DNA of 64,000 nt from Burkholderia pseudomultivorans (GCF_001718415.1 NZ_CP013377.1:124001-188000); one strand, 5' to 3'. Counted from the stretch's first letter, positions 27,949-36,846 are shown. A program made the numbers and translations. Notes: generated by a model from the sequence alone, not told the origin.

Positions 27949-28389
27949 ATGATGAAAACTTTTCTCATGCTGCACGGCATCAACCACAACATGTTCGGCA
28001 AGCGCGATCCGGTTCAATACGGAACGGCCACGCTCGCCGACATCGACGCCCGGCTCCAGGCGCTGGCCGCGGAGCTTGGCGTCGCCGTCGAGAGCTTCCA
28101 GACGAACAGCGAAGGCGACATGTGCCTGCGCATTCATCAGGCGTTCCTCGACAAGGTCGATGGCGTACTCATCAATGCCGGTGCCTGGACGCATTACAGC
28201 TACGGGATCCGGGACGCACTCGCGATCCTGACGGTGCCGATCGTCGAGATTCATATGTCCAACATCCATGCGCGCGAGACCTTCCGCCATCATTCCGTGT
28301 TCGCCGAGATCGTGAAGGGGCAGATCTGCGGGTTCGGTCTCGACAGCTATTTGCTCGGGCTCCGGGCGGCGGTATCGGCCGCCGCCTGA
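27949..28389 (+). CDS. type II 3-dehydroquinate dehydratase-family protein, divergent
   Basis: 146 residues, normal for AroQ. All catalytic residues can be placed: Arg19, Tyr24, Asn77 (INAGAWTH), His82, His107 (SNIHARE) and Arg113 (FRHHS). The N-terminal loop is unusual: HGINHNMFGKRDP stands where the family has NGPNLNLLGxREP, and YS/YG replace the small residues after the catalytic histidine. The chemistry, dehydration of a cyclic keto acid, is therefore likely kept while specificity has shifted. It lies 15 bases after the Gfo/Idh/MocA gene and ends the operon. It is most likely a catabolic paralogue. Confidence 0.88.
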   Translation: MMKTFLMLHGINHNMFGKRDPVQYGTATLADIDARLQALAAELGVAVESFQTNSEGDMCLRIHQAFLDKVDGVLINAGAWTHYSYGIRDALAILTVPIVEIHMSNIHARETFRHHSVFAEIVKGQICGFGLDSYLLGLRAAVSAAA

Positions 28390-28489
28390 CGTTTCGGGCG
28401 GGGTGCAGGCGCGGCGCTGCCGCATCGACGCGGCCGGATCGAATGGACGGGACGGGCACATCGACGGATGCGCCCGTCGTCCAAGGGAA

Positions 28490-29935
28490 TCAATGCGTTT
28501 GCATCGACGCTTTCGCGAGTCTCGTCCCGCTCAAGACTTCTTCGCGGAGCCGGTGATATTGCTCTTTCGGGATTGGCGCAGCGTCTTTCCGTCCGAGGTC
28601 GTCGAGATGCACGCGATAGGTCTCCCGCGCACTCCATGCGGCGAGCGCGGAGACGATCGTGGCGCCCAGCGTGATCGAGCCGATCATCAAGGGCACGTTG
28701 TGCGATCCCGGCGGCGCGACCGCCGCGAAGAGCGCGGGAAGCAGCGCGGTAACGGTGGTGCCGATGTTCTGCGCGATCGCCATCGCCGAGACGCGAAAGC
28801 GCGTCGGGAACAGTTCCGGATAGAAGCCGGGGAACACCGCGTTATAGCCCTGGTACACCACACCCCACATCAGGATCGACATCACGAAGGCGACGGGCAG
28901 GTTGTGCACGCTGATCGCATAGAGATACGCATACGAAAGGAGGCCGGACGAGAGTGCGCCGAAGATCATCAGCGGCCGCCGCCCGATGCGATCCGAGAGA
29001 TTCCCGACATACGGAATGACGAGCACCGCGACGATGTTGCCGACCACCGGAATCCACAGGTACACGCTCGCATGGAAGTTGATGCCGTACGAGGGTTGCA
29101 CTGCATACGCGGCGCCGAAGATGGTGGTGACGACCGGGATCACGTTCATGAACGCCATGAAAAAGACGCGCAGCATGTCGGGCCAGCTGTACTTGAACGC
29201 TTCGAGGATCGGCGCACGCGCGACCTGACCGCTCGCGTCTTCCCTGGCGAATGCGGCGGTTTCGTCGACTTCGCGGCGAATGATGAAGCCCGCGATCAGG
29301 ACGACTGCGCTCAACAGGAACGGAATGCGCCAGCCCCATGCGGCGAACGCGTCTTCCGGCATGTAGTAGGCCAGCGGCAGGAAGACGGCGGCTGCCAGAA
29401 TCTGGCCGGCCTGCACGCCCTGCAAGGTGAAACTCGCGAAGTAGCCGCGTCGGCCGAACGGTGCCTGTTCCATGATCATCGAGCTGGCGCCGGAGATTTC
29501 GCCTGCGACGGCGAAACCCTGCACCAGGCGCAGGATGACGAGCAGCGCGGGCGCGAGCATGCCGACCGATTGATACGTGGGCAGCACGCCGACGGCCATC
29601 GTCGAGAAGCCCATCAGGAACATGCAGATCAGGAGGACGGTCTTGCGGCCGTGCGTGTCGCCCCAGTGTCCGAGAACGAATGCGCCGATGGGCCGCGCCA
29701 CGTAACCCACGCCGTACGTGGCCAGCGAGGCCACGATCGCTATCTTCGGGTCGCCTTTGGGAAAAAAGATCTGAGGAAAGATCAGCGCCGCAGCCTGTGC
29801 GTAGATGAAGAAGTCGTAGTACTCGAGCGCGGAGCCGATCCAGCCGCTTGCCCGCGCTTTCCGTGCCTGTTTGCGGGCTCTTTCATCCCTGAGCCCGTCG
29901 GTCCCGCCGCCTTGCCGCGGCATTCCGTTGTCCAT
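28490..29935 (-). CDS. MFS metabolite:H+ symporter (shikimate/dicarboxylate group)
   Basis: 481 residues from ATG 29935, chosen for CAGGAGA upstream; the frame remains open to 30070. Twelve membrane helices with the MHS hallmarks SALEYYDFFIYAQAAALIF, GHWGDTHGRK, LRLVQGFAVAGE and NLSDRIGRRP. Relatives carry citrate, alpha-ketoglutarate, proline-betaine or shikimate (ShiA). It converges on the AroQ-like gene and diverges from a LysR gene that shares its operator, so it probably imports the substrate of the seven-gene enzyme cluster. Confidence 0.9.
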   Translation of the reverse strand: MDNGMPRQGGGTDGLRDERARKQARKARASGWIGSALEYYDFFIYAQAAALIFPQIFFPKGDPKIAIVASLATYGVGYVARPIGAFVLGHWGDTHGRKTVLLICMFLMGFSTMAVGVLPTYQSVGMLAPALLVILRLVQGFAVAGEISGASSMIMEQAPFGRRGYFASFTLQGVQAGQILAAAVFLPLAYYMPEDAFAAWGWRIPFLLSAVVLIAGFIIRREVDETAAFAREDASGQVARAPILEAFKYSWPDMLRVFFMAFMNVIPVVTTIFGAAYAVQPSYGINFHASVYLWIPVVGNIVAVLVIPYVGNLSDRIGRRPLMIFGALSSGLLSYAYLYAISVHNLPVAFVMSILMWGVVYQGYNAVFPGFYPELFPTRFRVSAMAIAQNIGTTVTALLPALFAAVAPPGSHNVPLMIGSITLGATIVSALAAWSARETYRVHLDDLGRKDAAPIPKEQYHRLREEVLSGTRLAKASMQTH

Positions 29936-30071
29936 GAACGTCTCCTGATCTTGAATTGACTGGAGCAGCATCGTCGGCTGCATCTCCGGCGACTCGAACG
30001 TGGCCGCCCTCGCCGGGAGGCGGGCTGTCGAGCCCAAATTGAAGATACGGGGTAGCCCCTCGGCAGGCAAT

Positions 30072-30096
30072 GCAATGAATACAATGAGGGCATTGC
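30072..30096. promoter_or_regulatory. LysR-type inverted repeat GCAATG-N13-CATTGC (second copy)
   Basis: GCAATG at 30072-30077 and CATTGC at 30091-30096, the same arms and spacing as at 22814-22838. It lies 17 bases before the lysR start and 137 before the divergent MFS start, suited to autoregulation and to activation of the transporter. A further GCAATG half-site overlaps at 30067-30072. Confidence 0.72.
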
Positions 30097-30112
30097 GTTC
30101 GACAATATCGCC

Positions 30113-31018
30113 ATGAACACCTCCGAGCTACCCGATCTCAAGCTGCTGCAGCTCTTCGACCTGCTGTACGACCTGCGCAGCGTCACGCGCGCTGCCGAGC
30201 AGCTTGGACAGAGCCAGCCAACGGTCAGCATCTGGCTCGGCCGGCTGCGCGAACATCTGCAGGATCCGCTGTTCGTCCGCACGCCGACGGGGATGACGCC
30301 GACGCCCCAGGCCGACGCGCTGATCGGACCGTGCAGGGAGATACTGGAGTCGCTTCGCCGGTTCTCGGCGTGGGAAATTTCATTCGATCCGGGTACCGCG
30401 AAGCGCCGCTTCCGGATCTGCATGACCGATGCGAGTCACATCACGCTGCTTCCGAGAATGCTGGCGTACGTGCGCGCACACGCGCCGGGGATCCGGCTGG
30501 AGGCCGCGCGAATAGACGGAAATACGGAACGCGCGCTCGAATCGGGCGAAGCCGATCTGGCGATCGGTCATGTGCCGTGGCTCGGCAGCGGGATGTATCA
30601 GCAACAGCTCTATATGCAGGATTGGGTGTGTCTCGCCAGCCCGGATCATCCGCGCGTACGCACGCGACTGAGCACGAAACAGTATCGCAGCGAGGGGCAC
30701 GTGATCATCGCTGCCGGCACGGGCGCGCAACTGCTGGAGCAGGCGCTGCTGCGCGAGAACATAGAGCGCAATGTCGTCCTCGAGCTTCCGGGCATGCTCG
30801 GGCTCGGGTCGATCATCAAGTCGACCGATCTGATCGCCACGTTGCCACGGAACATCGGGGAAACGCTGGCGAAGGTCAACGACATCGTGGTCTATTCCTG
30901 CCCCTTCCGGGTCGACCAATTCGCGGTGCGGCAGCATTGGCACGCCAAGTACCATCACGAAGCGGGCAATCGCTGGCTGCGGTCCGTGGTGGCCGATTTG
31001 TTCTCGAGCAGAAGTTGA
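30113..31018 (+). CDS. LysR-type regulator of the second catabolic cluster
   Basis: 301 residues. The helix-turn-helix (LKLLQLFDLLYDLRSVTRAA, then SQPTVSIWLGRLREHLQDPL) is of the NodD/NahR/DntR branch, and the effector domain starts near residue 90 with KRRFRICMTDASHITLLP. This branch usually activates with an aromatic or acidic inducer. It is divergent from the MFS gene, and both that region and the panE-like promoter contain the same inverted repeat, so I assign it to the whole cluster. The inducer is unknown. Confidence 0.9.
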   Translation: MNTSELPDLKLLQLFDLLYDLRSVTRAAEQLGQSQPTVSIWLGRLREHLQDPLFVRTPTGMTPTPQADALIGPCREILESLRRFSAWEISFDPGTAKRRFRICMTDASHITLLPRMLAYVRAHAPGIRLEAARIDGNTERALESGEADLAIGHVPWLGSGMYQQQLYMQDWVCLASPDHPRVRTRLSTKQYRSEGHVIIAAGTGAQLLEQALLRENIERNVVLELPGMLGLGSIIKSTDLIATLPRNIGETLAKVNDIVVYSCPFRVDQFAVRQHWHAKYHHEAGNRWLRSVVADLFSSRS

Positions 31019-31281
31019 GCGGCCGATTCGCTTGAGGAAAAAGCGAGCCGGTTTGCGCAAACCGACGGTCAACGCGCCAACCCCGCCCGAATCTACGTAA
31101 TTCTACGTACCCCCGCATACGTAGTTATCCGCTTGTAAGCCCCCGCGCCGCGCGGAATACTACGACCCACCGCCCCGGCCCTCGACAGGACCGGGGCGCG
31201 ACGCATTGACGTCACGCGCGCGCGGCCGCCCACCCGGCAGCCGGGCGCAGTCGAAAACCAAATAGGAGACTAGGAGACGCC
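31019..31281. promoter_or_regulatory. cstA promoter region with three TACGTA sites
   Basis: TACGTA occurs at 31094-31099, 31104-31109 and 31118-31123. The first two sit in direct 8-base repeats TCTACGTA exactly 10 bases apart; the third is inverted (TACGTAG). The array lies 159 bases before the cstA start and looks like a regulator array. No other feature seen in this gap. Confidence 0.5.
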
Positions 31282-33357
31282 ATGAATCGGGCATCCAGCA
31301 CCCTGATCTGGATCGCGGTCGCGCTGCTTGGCGCATTCGCGTTCGGAACGATCGCGCTCGCGCACGGCGAGCGCGTCAGCGCGTTGTGGATCGTGATCGC
31401 CGCAGTCTGCGTGTATCTGATCGCATATCGCTTCTACAGCCGCTTCATCGCCAGCAAGGTCATGCAGCTCGACGGGCTGCGGATGACGCCGGCCGTCAAG
31501 TACAACGACGGCCTCGACTACGTGCCGACCAACAAGTACGTGCTGTTCGGCCATCACTTCGCCGCGATCGCCGGCGCCGGCCCGCTCGTCGGGCCCGTGC
31601 TCGCCGCGCAGATGGGCTACACGCCCGGCATGCTGTGGATCCTGGCCGGCGTCGTGTTTGCGGGCGCGGTGCAGGACTTCATCGTGCTGTTCATCTCGAC
31701 GCGTCGCGACGGACGCTCGCTCGGCGATCTCGTCAAGATGGAACTCGGCACGGTGCCCGGCGTGATCGCGCTGTTCGGCGCGTTCCTGATCATGGTGATC
31801 ATCCTCGCGGTGCTCGCGCTGATCGTCGTGAAGGCGCTGACCAATTCGCCGTGGGGCACGTTCACCGTCGCCGCGACGATTCCGATCGCGCTGTTCATGG
31901 GCGTCTACACGCGCTACATCCGTCCGGGCCGCATCGGCGAGGTGTCGATCATCGGCTTCGTGCTGCTGATGGCGTCGATCGCGTTCGGCCAGAACGTGCA
32001 CGATTCGCCGACGCTCGCCGCCTGGTTCACGTTCAGCGGCACGCAGCTCACCTGGATCCTGATCGGCTACGGCTTCGTCGCATCGGTGCTGCCGGTGTGG
32101 CTGCTGCTCGCGCCGCGCGACTACCTGTCGACGTTCCTGAAGATCGGCACGATCGTCGGCCTGGCGATCGGCATCCTGGTCGTCGCGCCGGAACTGAAGA
32201 TGCCCGCGCTGACGAAGTTCGTCGACGGCACGGGCCCGGTATGGTCGGGCAACCTGTTCCCGTTCCTGTTCATCACGATCGCATGCGGCGCGGTATCGGG
32301 CTTCCACGCGCTGATCTCGTCGGGCACGACGCCGAAGCTGATCGACAACGAAACCAACGCGCGCTTCATCGGCTACGGCGCGATGCTGATGGAATCGTTC
32401 GTCGCGATCATGGCGCTGGTCGCCGCGTGCGTGATCGAGCCGGGCATCTACTTCGCGATGAACGCGCCGGCCGCCGTGCTCGGCTCGACGCCGGAAGCGG
32501 TCGCGAACACCGTCACGCAATGGGGCTTCGTGCTGACGCCCGACATGCTGACGCAGACGGCGAAGGCGGTCGGCGAGACGACCATCATCGCGCGTGCGGG
32601 CGGCGCACCGACGCTGGCCGTCGGCATGGCGCACATCCTGCACCAGGTGATCGGCGGCGAAGCGATGATGGCGTTCTGGTATCACTTCGCGATCCTGTTC
32701 GAGGCGCTGTTCATCCTGACGGCCGTCGACGCCGGCACGCGCGCGGGCCGCTTCATGCTGCAGGATCTGCTCGGCACGTTCCACCCGGCGCTCAAGCGCA
32801 CCGAATCGCTGCCCGCGAACCTGGTCGCGACCGGTCTGTGCGTGGCCGCGTGGGGCTACTTCCTGTATCAGGGCGTGGTCGATCCGCTCGGCGGCATCAA
32901 CACGCTGTGGCCGCTGTTCGGCATCTCGAACCAGATGCTTGCCGCGATCGCGCTGGTGCTTGGCACCGTCGTGCTGTTCAAGATGAAGCGCGAGCGCTAT
33001 GCGTGGGTGACGATCGTGCCGACCGTGTGGCTGCTGATCTGCACGCTGACGGCCGGCTGGCAGAAGATCTTCGATGCGAACCCGAAGGTCAGCTTCCTCG
33101 CGCACGCGGCGAAGCTGCAGGCCGCGGTGGACGAAGGCAAGGTGCTCGCGCCGGCGAAGTCGATCGCGCAGATGAAGCGGATCATCTTCAACGACTATAT
33201 CGACGCCGCGCTCGCCGGGCTGTTCATCCTCGTCGTGGTGAGCATCGCGGTGTACGGGCTGCTGGCCGTGCTGCGCGCGCGCCGCGAGTCGAAGCCGACC
33301 GTGCGCGAGACGCCGTACGAGGCGATGCCGGCCGCGCAGCTCGGCAGCGGACGTTAA
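31282..33357 (+). CDS. cstA: CstA-family carbon starvation / pyruvate transporter
   Basis: 691 residues, 16 or more membrane helices. Diagnostic CstA stretches are YRFYSRFIASKVMQLDGLRM, GHHFAAIAGAGPLVGPVLAA, FHALISSGTTPKL and GINTLWPLFGISNQMLAA. CstA and BtsT proteins are H+-coupled pyruvate importers (peptide uptake was proposed earlier). ATG 31282 follows AGGAGAC. The small YbdD-like gene 12 bases downstream is its usual partner. Histidine-kinase control is common for this family in other bacteria; no such kinase is seen nearby. Confidence 0.94.
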   Translation: MNRASSTLIWIAVALLGAFAFGTIALAHGERVSALWIVIAAVCVYLIAYRFYSRFIASKVMQLDGLRMTPAVKYNDGLDYVPTNKYVLFGHHFAAIAGAGPLVGPVLAAQMGYTPGMLWILAGVVFAGAVQDFIVLFISTRRDGRSLGDLVKMELGTVPGVIALFGAFLIMVIILAVLALIVVKALTNSPWGTFTVAATIPIALFMGVYTRYIRPGRIGEVSIIGFVLLMASIAFGQNVHDSPTLAAWFTFSGTQLTWILIGYGFVASVLPVWLLLAPRDYLSTFLKIGTIVGLAIGILVVAPELKMPALTKFVDGTGPVWSGNLFPFLFITIACGAVSGFHALISSGTTPKLIDNETNARFIGYGAMLMESFVAIMALVAACVIEPGIYFAMNAPAAVLGSTPEAVANTVTQWGFVLTPDMLTQTAKAVGETTIIARAGGAPTLAVGMAHILHQVIGGEAMMAFWYHFAILFEALFILTAVDAGTRAGRFMLQDLLGTFHPALKRTESLPANLVATGLCVAAWGYFLYQGVVDPLGGINTLWPLFGISNQMLAAIALVLGTVVLFKMKRERYAWVTIVPTVWLLICTLTAGWQKIFDANPKVSFLAHAAKLQAAVDEGKVLAPAKSIAQMKRIIFNDYIDAALAGLFILVVVSIAVYGLLAVLRARRESKPTVRETPYEAMPAAQLGSGR

Positions 33358-33369
33358 GGGGAGGCCGCG

Positions 33370-33576
33370 ATGTTCAGCGATCTTGGCAGCGACCTGCGCA
33401 GTGCGGGGCGTTACCTCGGGCAGGCGTTGCGGCTGATGGTCGGCCTGCCCGACTACGATACCTATGTCGCGCACATGCGCGCCACGCATCCGGACCGCGA
33501 GCCGATGACGTACGAGGCATTCTTCCGCGAACGTCAGAATGCGCGGTACGGATCGGGCGCGGGGAAGTGCTGCTGA
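33370..33576 (+). CDS. YbdD/YjiX small protein, partner of CstA
   Basis: 68 residues matching the YbdD/YjiX (DUF466) family: [41 protein letters not shown] and a CC end (GAGKCC). Members almost always follow cstA or btsT and appear to modulate the transporter. GGGGAGG precedes the ATG. The same transcript as cstA is followed at once by a terminator. Confidence 0.93.
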   Translation: MFSDLGSDLRSAGRYLGQALRLMVGLPDYDTYVAHMRATHPDREPMTYEAFFRERQNARYGSGAGKCC

Positions 33577-33609
33577 ACTGAACCGGTCGCCGGTCCGGTG
33601 GCGAACACG

Positions 33610-33641
33610 AAAGCGTCGTGACTTGCGTCACGGCGCTTTTT
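33610..33641 (+). terminator. Rho-independent terminator of the cstA operon
   Basis: A 13-bp stem, AAAGCGTCGTGAC with GTCACGGCGCTTT (one G-T pair), around TTGC, followed by TTTTTC. Confidence 0.9.
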
Positions 33642-33763
33642 CTTTGTCCGGCGACGGCCGCGGCGACGTGACGTTTGCGGATCCTCGAGCCGTCGTTTCC
33701 CGGCCGCCGGTATCATGGAACCCATTTGATTTGCGCCGATGAGTTGCGCAGGAGGATCAGGTC

Positions 33764-34384
33764 GTGCATGTCGGTGAGCGTTTCAACAGCATTACGCATC
33801 TTGTCGGCGCGGTGCTGTCGGTGGCGGGACTGGCGGCGCTCGTGACGATGGGCGCGCTCGAAGGCGACCCCTACAAGGTGGTCAGCTTCAGCGTGTACGG
33901 CGCGATGCTGTGCGTGCTCTACGCGATCTCGACGCTCTATCACAGCGTGCGCAATCCGCGCCTGAAGGCGATTCTGCAGAAATGCGACCACTCGGCGATC
34001 TATCTGCTGATTGCCGGCAGCTATACGCCGTTTACGCTGGTGACGCTGCGCGGCCCGTGGGGCTGGTCGCTGTTCGGCGTGAGTTGGGGGCTGGCCGTGT
34101 TCGGCATCGCGCAGGAACTCACGCTCGGGCGGCGCACGCGAATCCTGTCGATGGTGCTGTACGTGCTGATGGGCTGGCTCGCGCTCGTCGCGATCCGTCC
34201 GCTGATCCACGCGCTGCCGCCGGTCGGCACCGCGTGGCTCGTGGCCGGCGGCGTGATCTACAGCGTCGGCATCTACTTCTTCATCAACGACGAGCGGATT
34301 CGCCACGGCCACGGCATCTGGCATCTGTTCGTGCTGGCGGGGAGCCTGTGCCAGTTCGTCAGTGTCGCGATGTATGTCGCGTGA
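33764..34384 (+). CDS. haemolysin III / PAQR-type seven-helix membrane protein
   Basis: 206 residues with seven membrane helices. The family metal-site residues are visible: HLVGAVLS near the start, STLYHS, DHSAIYLLIAGSYTPF and the late IWHLFVLAGS. Related YqfA and HlyIII proteins are inner-membrane; cytolytic activity was described for the Bacillus member, and most others have no proven function. The start is GTG 33764 with GGAGG eight bases before; no ATG fits. Stands alone between the cstA terminator and convergent genes. Confidence 0.88.
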   Translation: MHVGERFNSITHLVGAVLSVAGLAALVTMGALEGDPYKVVSFSVYGAMLCVLYAISTLYHSVRNPRLKAILQKCDHSAIYLLIAGSYTPFTLVTLRGPWGWSLFGVSWGLAVFGIAQELTLGRRTRILSMVLYVLMGWLALVAIRPLIHALPPVGTAWLVAGGVIYSVGIYFFINDERIRHGHGIWHLFVLAGSLCQFVSVAMYVA

Positions 34385-34403
34385 GCGGGGGGGGCTGCGA
34401 CCC

Positions 34404-34835
34404 TCACCCACGTTCGCGCGCCGCCACCGCCGCCGTCAACGCCTGAAACCCGACCCATCCCCAGTACACGCGGTGATGCGCGATCAGCCCGTCGCGCAGA
34501 TCCATCACCTCGACGAGATCGACCTGGTCGCCGTCCGGCGTCGCGCGTGGATATTCCCACGTGAGCTGCCGCCCGTTCGAGAAGAACAGGCCGGTTCGGT
34601 ACCAGCGTCCGAGCCGGTTGTGCGGATTGCGCAGGCCTGCCGAGAAGAACTCGCCGATCGCGGCCTTGCCGTGCAGCACGCCTGAACCCTGCGCGGGCAG
34701 CGTGACGACGATCAACGGTGTTTCGAGCACCGCGTCGTCCGCATACAGCGCCATCAGCGCATCGAGATCGCGGGCGACGACGGCGGCGTGCCAGTCGTCG
34801 TGAATGCGCCGGGCATCGGCATCGGAAGGGATCAT
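34404..34835 (-). CDS. nuclear transport factor 2-like (SnoaL) protein
   Basis: 143 residues, one cone-shaped SnoaL/NTF2 domain: WHAAVVARDLDALMALYADD, then GKAAIGEFFSAGLR and a Trp-rich C-terminal sheet. The fold covers isomerases, hydratases and binding proteins, so no reaction can be assigned. ATG 34835 follows GAGGAAC; the longer frame to 34901 lacks a ribosome site. It converges on the haemolysin III gene, 19 bases away. Confidence 0.78.
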   Translation of the reverse strand: MIPSDADARRIHDDWHAAVVARDLDALMALYADDAVLETPLIVVTLPAQGSGVLHGKAAIGEFFSAGLRNPHNRLGRWYRTGLFFSNGRQLTWEYPRATPDGDQVDLVEVMDLRDGLIAHHRVYWGWVGFQALTAAVAARERG

Positions 34836-34922
34836 TGCGGGTTCCTCGAAAGGTCGGTGACGGGACCCACTGTATCGACGCCGCGCCGGCGGACGTTTCA
34901 CCGCAAACCGAAATGTGGATGC

Positions 34923-35276
34923 CTATCCCGCCAGTGCGTCGAGATTCAGCGCATACGACTTGCCGATCCACGCGGCCGAATCGCGATGGTCGCGCAGGTC
35001 GTCGCCGGTATTCGGGTGCAGGAAGATATCCAGCGCGCCGTGGTTCAGCACGAGCCACGGCACGATGTCGTCGAACTGCGCGGCGCCGAACGCGATCTGG
35101 TACGACCACGCCGGATGCGGGCCGACCGGGCGTTCGTGAAAGCGGCCGAGTTCGATGATCGCGCCGAAGCGTGCTTCGATGGTCTGACGAAACGCCCACG
35201 CCGCGTCGCGGCTGGCGGCATCGAAGTAGACGTGCGCGTGCCAGTTCTTGATGGCGTTGACGTCGATGAAATCCAT
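34923..35276 (-). CDS. DOPA 4,5-dioxygenase-family protein
   Basis: 117 residues matching the small DOPA-dioxygenase-like family: NWHAHVYFD with the HxH metal pair, RFHERPVGPHPAWSYQIAF, and LNHGALDIFLHPNTGDDLRD with a further His pair. Fungal and plant relatives cleave the DOPA ring; bacterial members act on caffeate or gallate-like catechols in a few studied cases. ATG 35276 was chosen; an upstream extension has no support. Two small enzyme-like genes lie in tandem here. Confidence 0.85.
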   Translation of the reverse strand: MDFIDVNAIKNWHAHVYFDAASRDAAWAFRQTIEARFGAIIELGRFHERPVGPHPAWSYQIAFGAAQFDDIVPWLVLNHGALDIFLHPNTGDDLRDHRDSAAWIGKSYALNLDALAG

Positions 35277-35756
35277 GGAAAGACCCGAAGAAAAGTAGAA
35301 CCCGCATGAAGCGCCGGACGAAGCGGCGCGATACGTCATTATCGCGCGCACTCGTCGGGGATGTCGGGTCGCGGCGAGCAAGGCTTGTCGGATGTCGGAA
35401 ACGCACGATGCAGGTGCGGGATTTTTCAGGCGGCGTCACGTCCGGCGCATCACGCAACAAACCCGTGCGGGCTCGCGCTGCAGCCTTCGCCGCGTCGGCA
35501 ACACGTCATTTCGAAAATTGAAAAAGCGCCGCGCGCGCCGCGCGAAACCGTCGCGAAAAACGCGATCAGGTAATTGAATGAAATAAAGAAATTCCGTTCG
35601 GGCGGGATTCTCGAATGCGGCCGCTTTCAGGCCGGGCACCCGACCCGAAAATATCAATTGCGGATTCGGCTATTCAAGCGGCGCGGTGCGCGGCATACGA
35701 TGGTTTCAACGCATCGCCACGATCGATGCGGAAACAACCATCTTGAGGCCAATACC
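35277..35756. other. intergenic region, relatively AT-rich in its second half
   Basis: 480 bases with no supported gene. The part from about 35520 to 35700 has visibly more A/T than its neighbours, suggesting a promoter zone for the DUF4148 gene that follows; TACGAT at 35696-35701 is a possible -10, low confidence. Confidence 0.5.
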
Positions 35757-36134
35757 ATGCGATCCCTCGTATCCGTTGCTCTTCTGTCCGGCGCACTCGC
35801 TGCGCTGCCTGCCGTCAGCTTTGCGCAAACCGCCGGTGCCGACTGGTCGCCGAACGCGACGCATCTGACCTGGTCCGCGGCGCGCGCGGAAACCGACGTG
35901 CAGTTGATGCAGATGACGCGCGCCGGCTACCGCGCGACGACGGCCGGCAACCAGAACTATCCGCTTGCGATGCAGCGCGCGCTCGAACGCGTGCGCACCC
36001 CGGTGCCGGACCGCTCGGCCGAGGAGAAGGCCGCGATGCAGGCGCGTGCGGCGCGCGACGCGCAGACGGGTCATCCGGTCAGGGCGTTCTTCGTGAAGAC
36101 CGCGTATTACCTGAAGGGCGAGAACACGTTCTGA
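35757..36134 (+). CDS. exported DUF4148-like protein
   Basis: 125 residues. Residues 1-23 form a Sec signal peptide ending SFA. The mature part carries a DUF4148-like segment (LTWSAARAETDVQLMQMTRA followed by GY and the YPLAMQRALERV helix), a family common in Burkholderia secreted proteins. A C-terminal extension (ARDAQTGHPVRAFFVKTAYY) is not usual. Function unknown. A second, more canonical DUF4148 gene is at 63625-63876. Confidence 0.72.
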   Translation: MRSLVSVALLSGALAALPAVSFAQTAGADWSPNATHLTWSAARAETDVQLMQMTRAGYRATTAGNQNYPLAMQRALERVRTPVPDRSAEEKAAMQARAARDAQTGHPVRAFFVKTAYYLKGENTF

Positions 36135-36357
36135 TGCAGGAGGCGAGCATGGGATGCATGACCCGATTCCCCGACGTCGTGCGTGCGTCGGCACTGCGTC
36201 GGCTGCCGGACGTGCGCCCGGCGTCGCGAAGGACTGATCTGCACGGCGCGTGGCGTCGTGCGCCCGGCCGTCGCGATGCGAGCCGCGGCGCGTCCGCGTG
36301 CCGAACCGGATGGCCTGACGTGAGCGCGGACGACGATCCGCGAAGCGAGCGCGAATC

Positions 36358-36846
36358 ATGAAGGCCACGAAGAAACCCCGTCGCCACGTGCCGCTGACGC
36401 GCGAGTGGCTGTTGCCGCTGCCGCCTGCGTACGCGCGCGACATTTCCCTCAAATGCCACATGGCGCTCGTCGCGCTGCGCGGCGAGCACGGCAGCGAAGC
36501 GCTGCTGCTGCGCTTGCGCACGAGCCTCTACCTGGTGTTCCTGGCGCTCGACGACTTGAACCGCGCGGACGTTAGCGTCGAGCTCTGCGTCGACGCGGAG
36601 CGCGCGCTCGATGCGAGCACGGCGCGCGCACGGCAAGGCGGCGCGTGGACGCTGACCGAAGACGAAGGAGCGTTGCTCGAACGTGTGCTCGCCGCGAACG
36701 ACGCCTGTGTCGACTCGCTGACGCGATATCGGCTGACGGAGCTGTGGCGGCATGTCTGCGCGTTCGCGGCCAGCGGCGAGCCGAAACTGGTCGAGCATGC
36801 GGCCGCGCGGATGCAGACGCACCGGACCGAGGCGCTGGCCGCCTAG
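36358..36846 (+). CDS. hypothetical helical protein (162 aa)
   Basis: 162 residues, mostly helical by composition, with no recognised domain. The N-terminus is basic (KATKKPRRH) and the rest is amphipathic with ACxAND- and CVDSLTRY-type stretches; one Cys in each half. The start is ATG 36358, overlapping an upstream open frame that I do not accept. Codon use is normal for the window, and the following terminator at 36948-36981 supports a real transcript end. I do not recognise the family. Confidence 0.65.
   Translation: MKATKKPRRHVPLTREWLLPLPPAYARDISLKCHMALVALRGEHGSEALLLRLRTSLYLVFLALDDLNRADVSVELCVDAERALDASTARARQGGAWTLTEDEGALLERVLAANDACVDSLTRYRLTELWRHVCAFAASGEPKLVEHAAARMQTHRTEALAA

Noticed and set aside
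31270..33489. 739-codon open frame antisense to cstA
   Set aside because: Composition is dominated by Arg, His, Asp and Gln as in antisense shadows; cstA is unmistakable on the other strand.
36134..36361. 75-codon plus-strand frame between the DUF4148 and hypothetical genes
   Set aside because: Arg-rich, no family and overlaps the next start; its ATG follows only the end of the DUF4148 gene.
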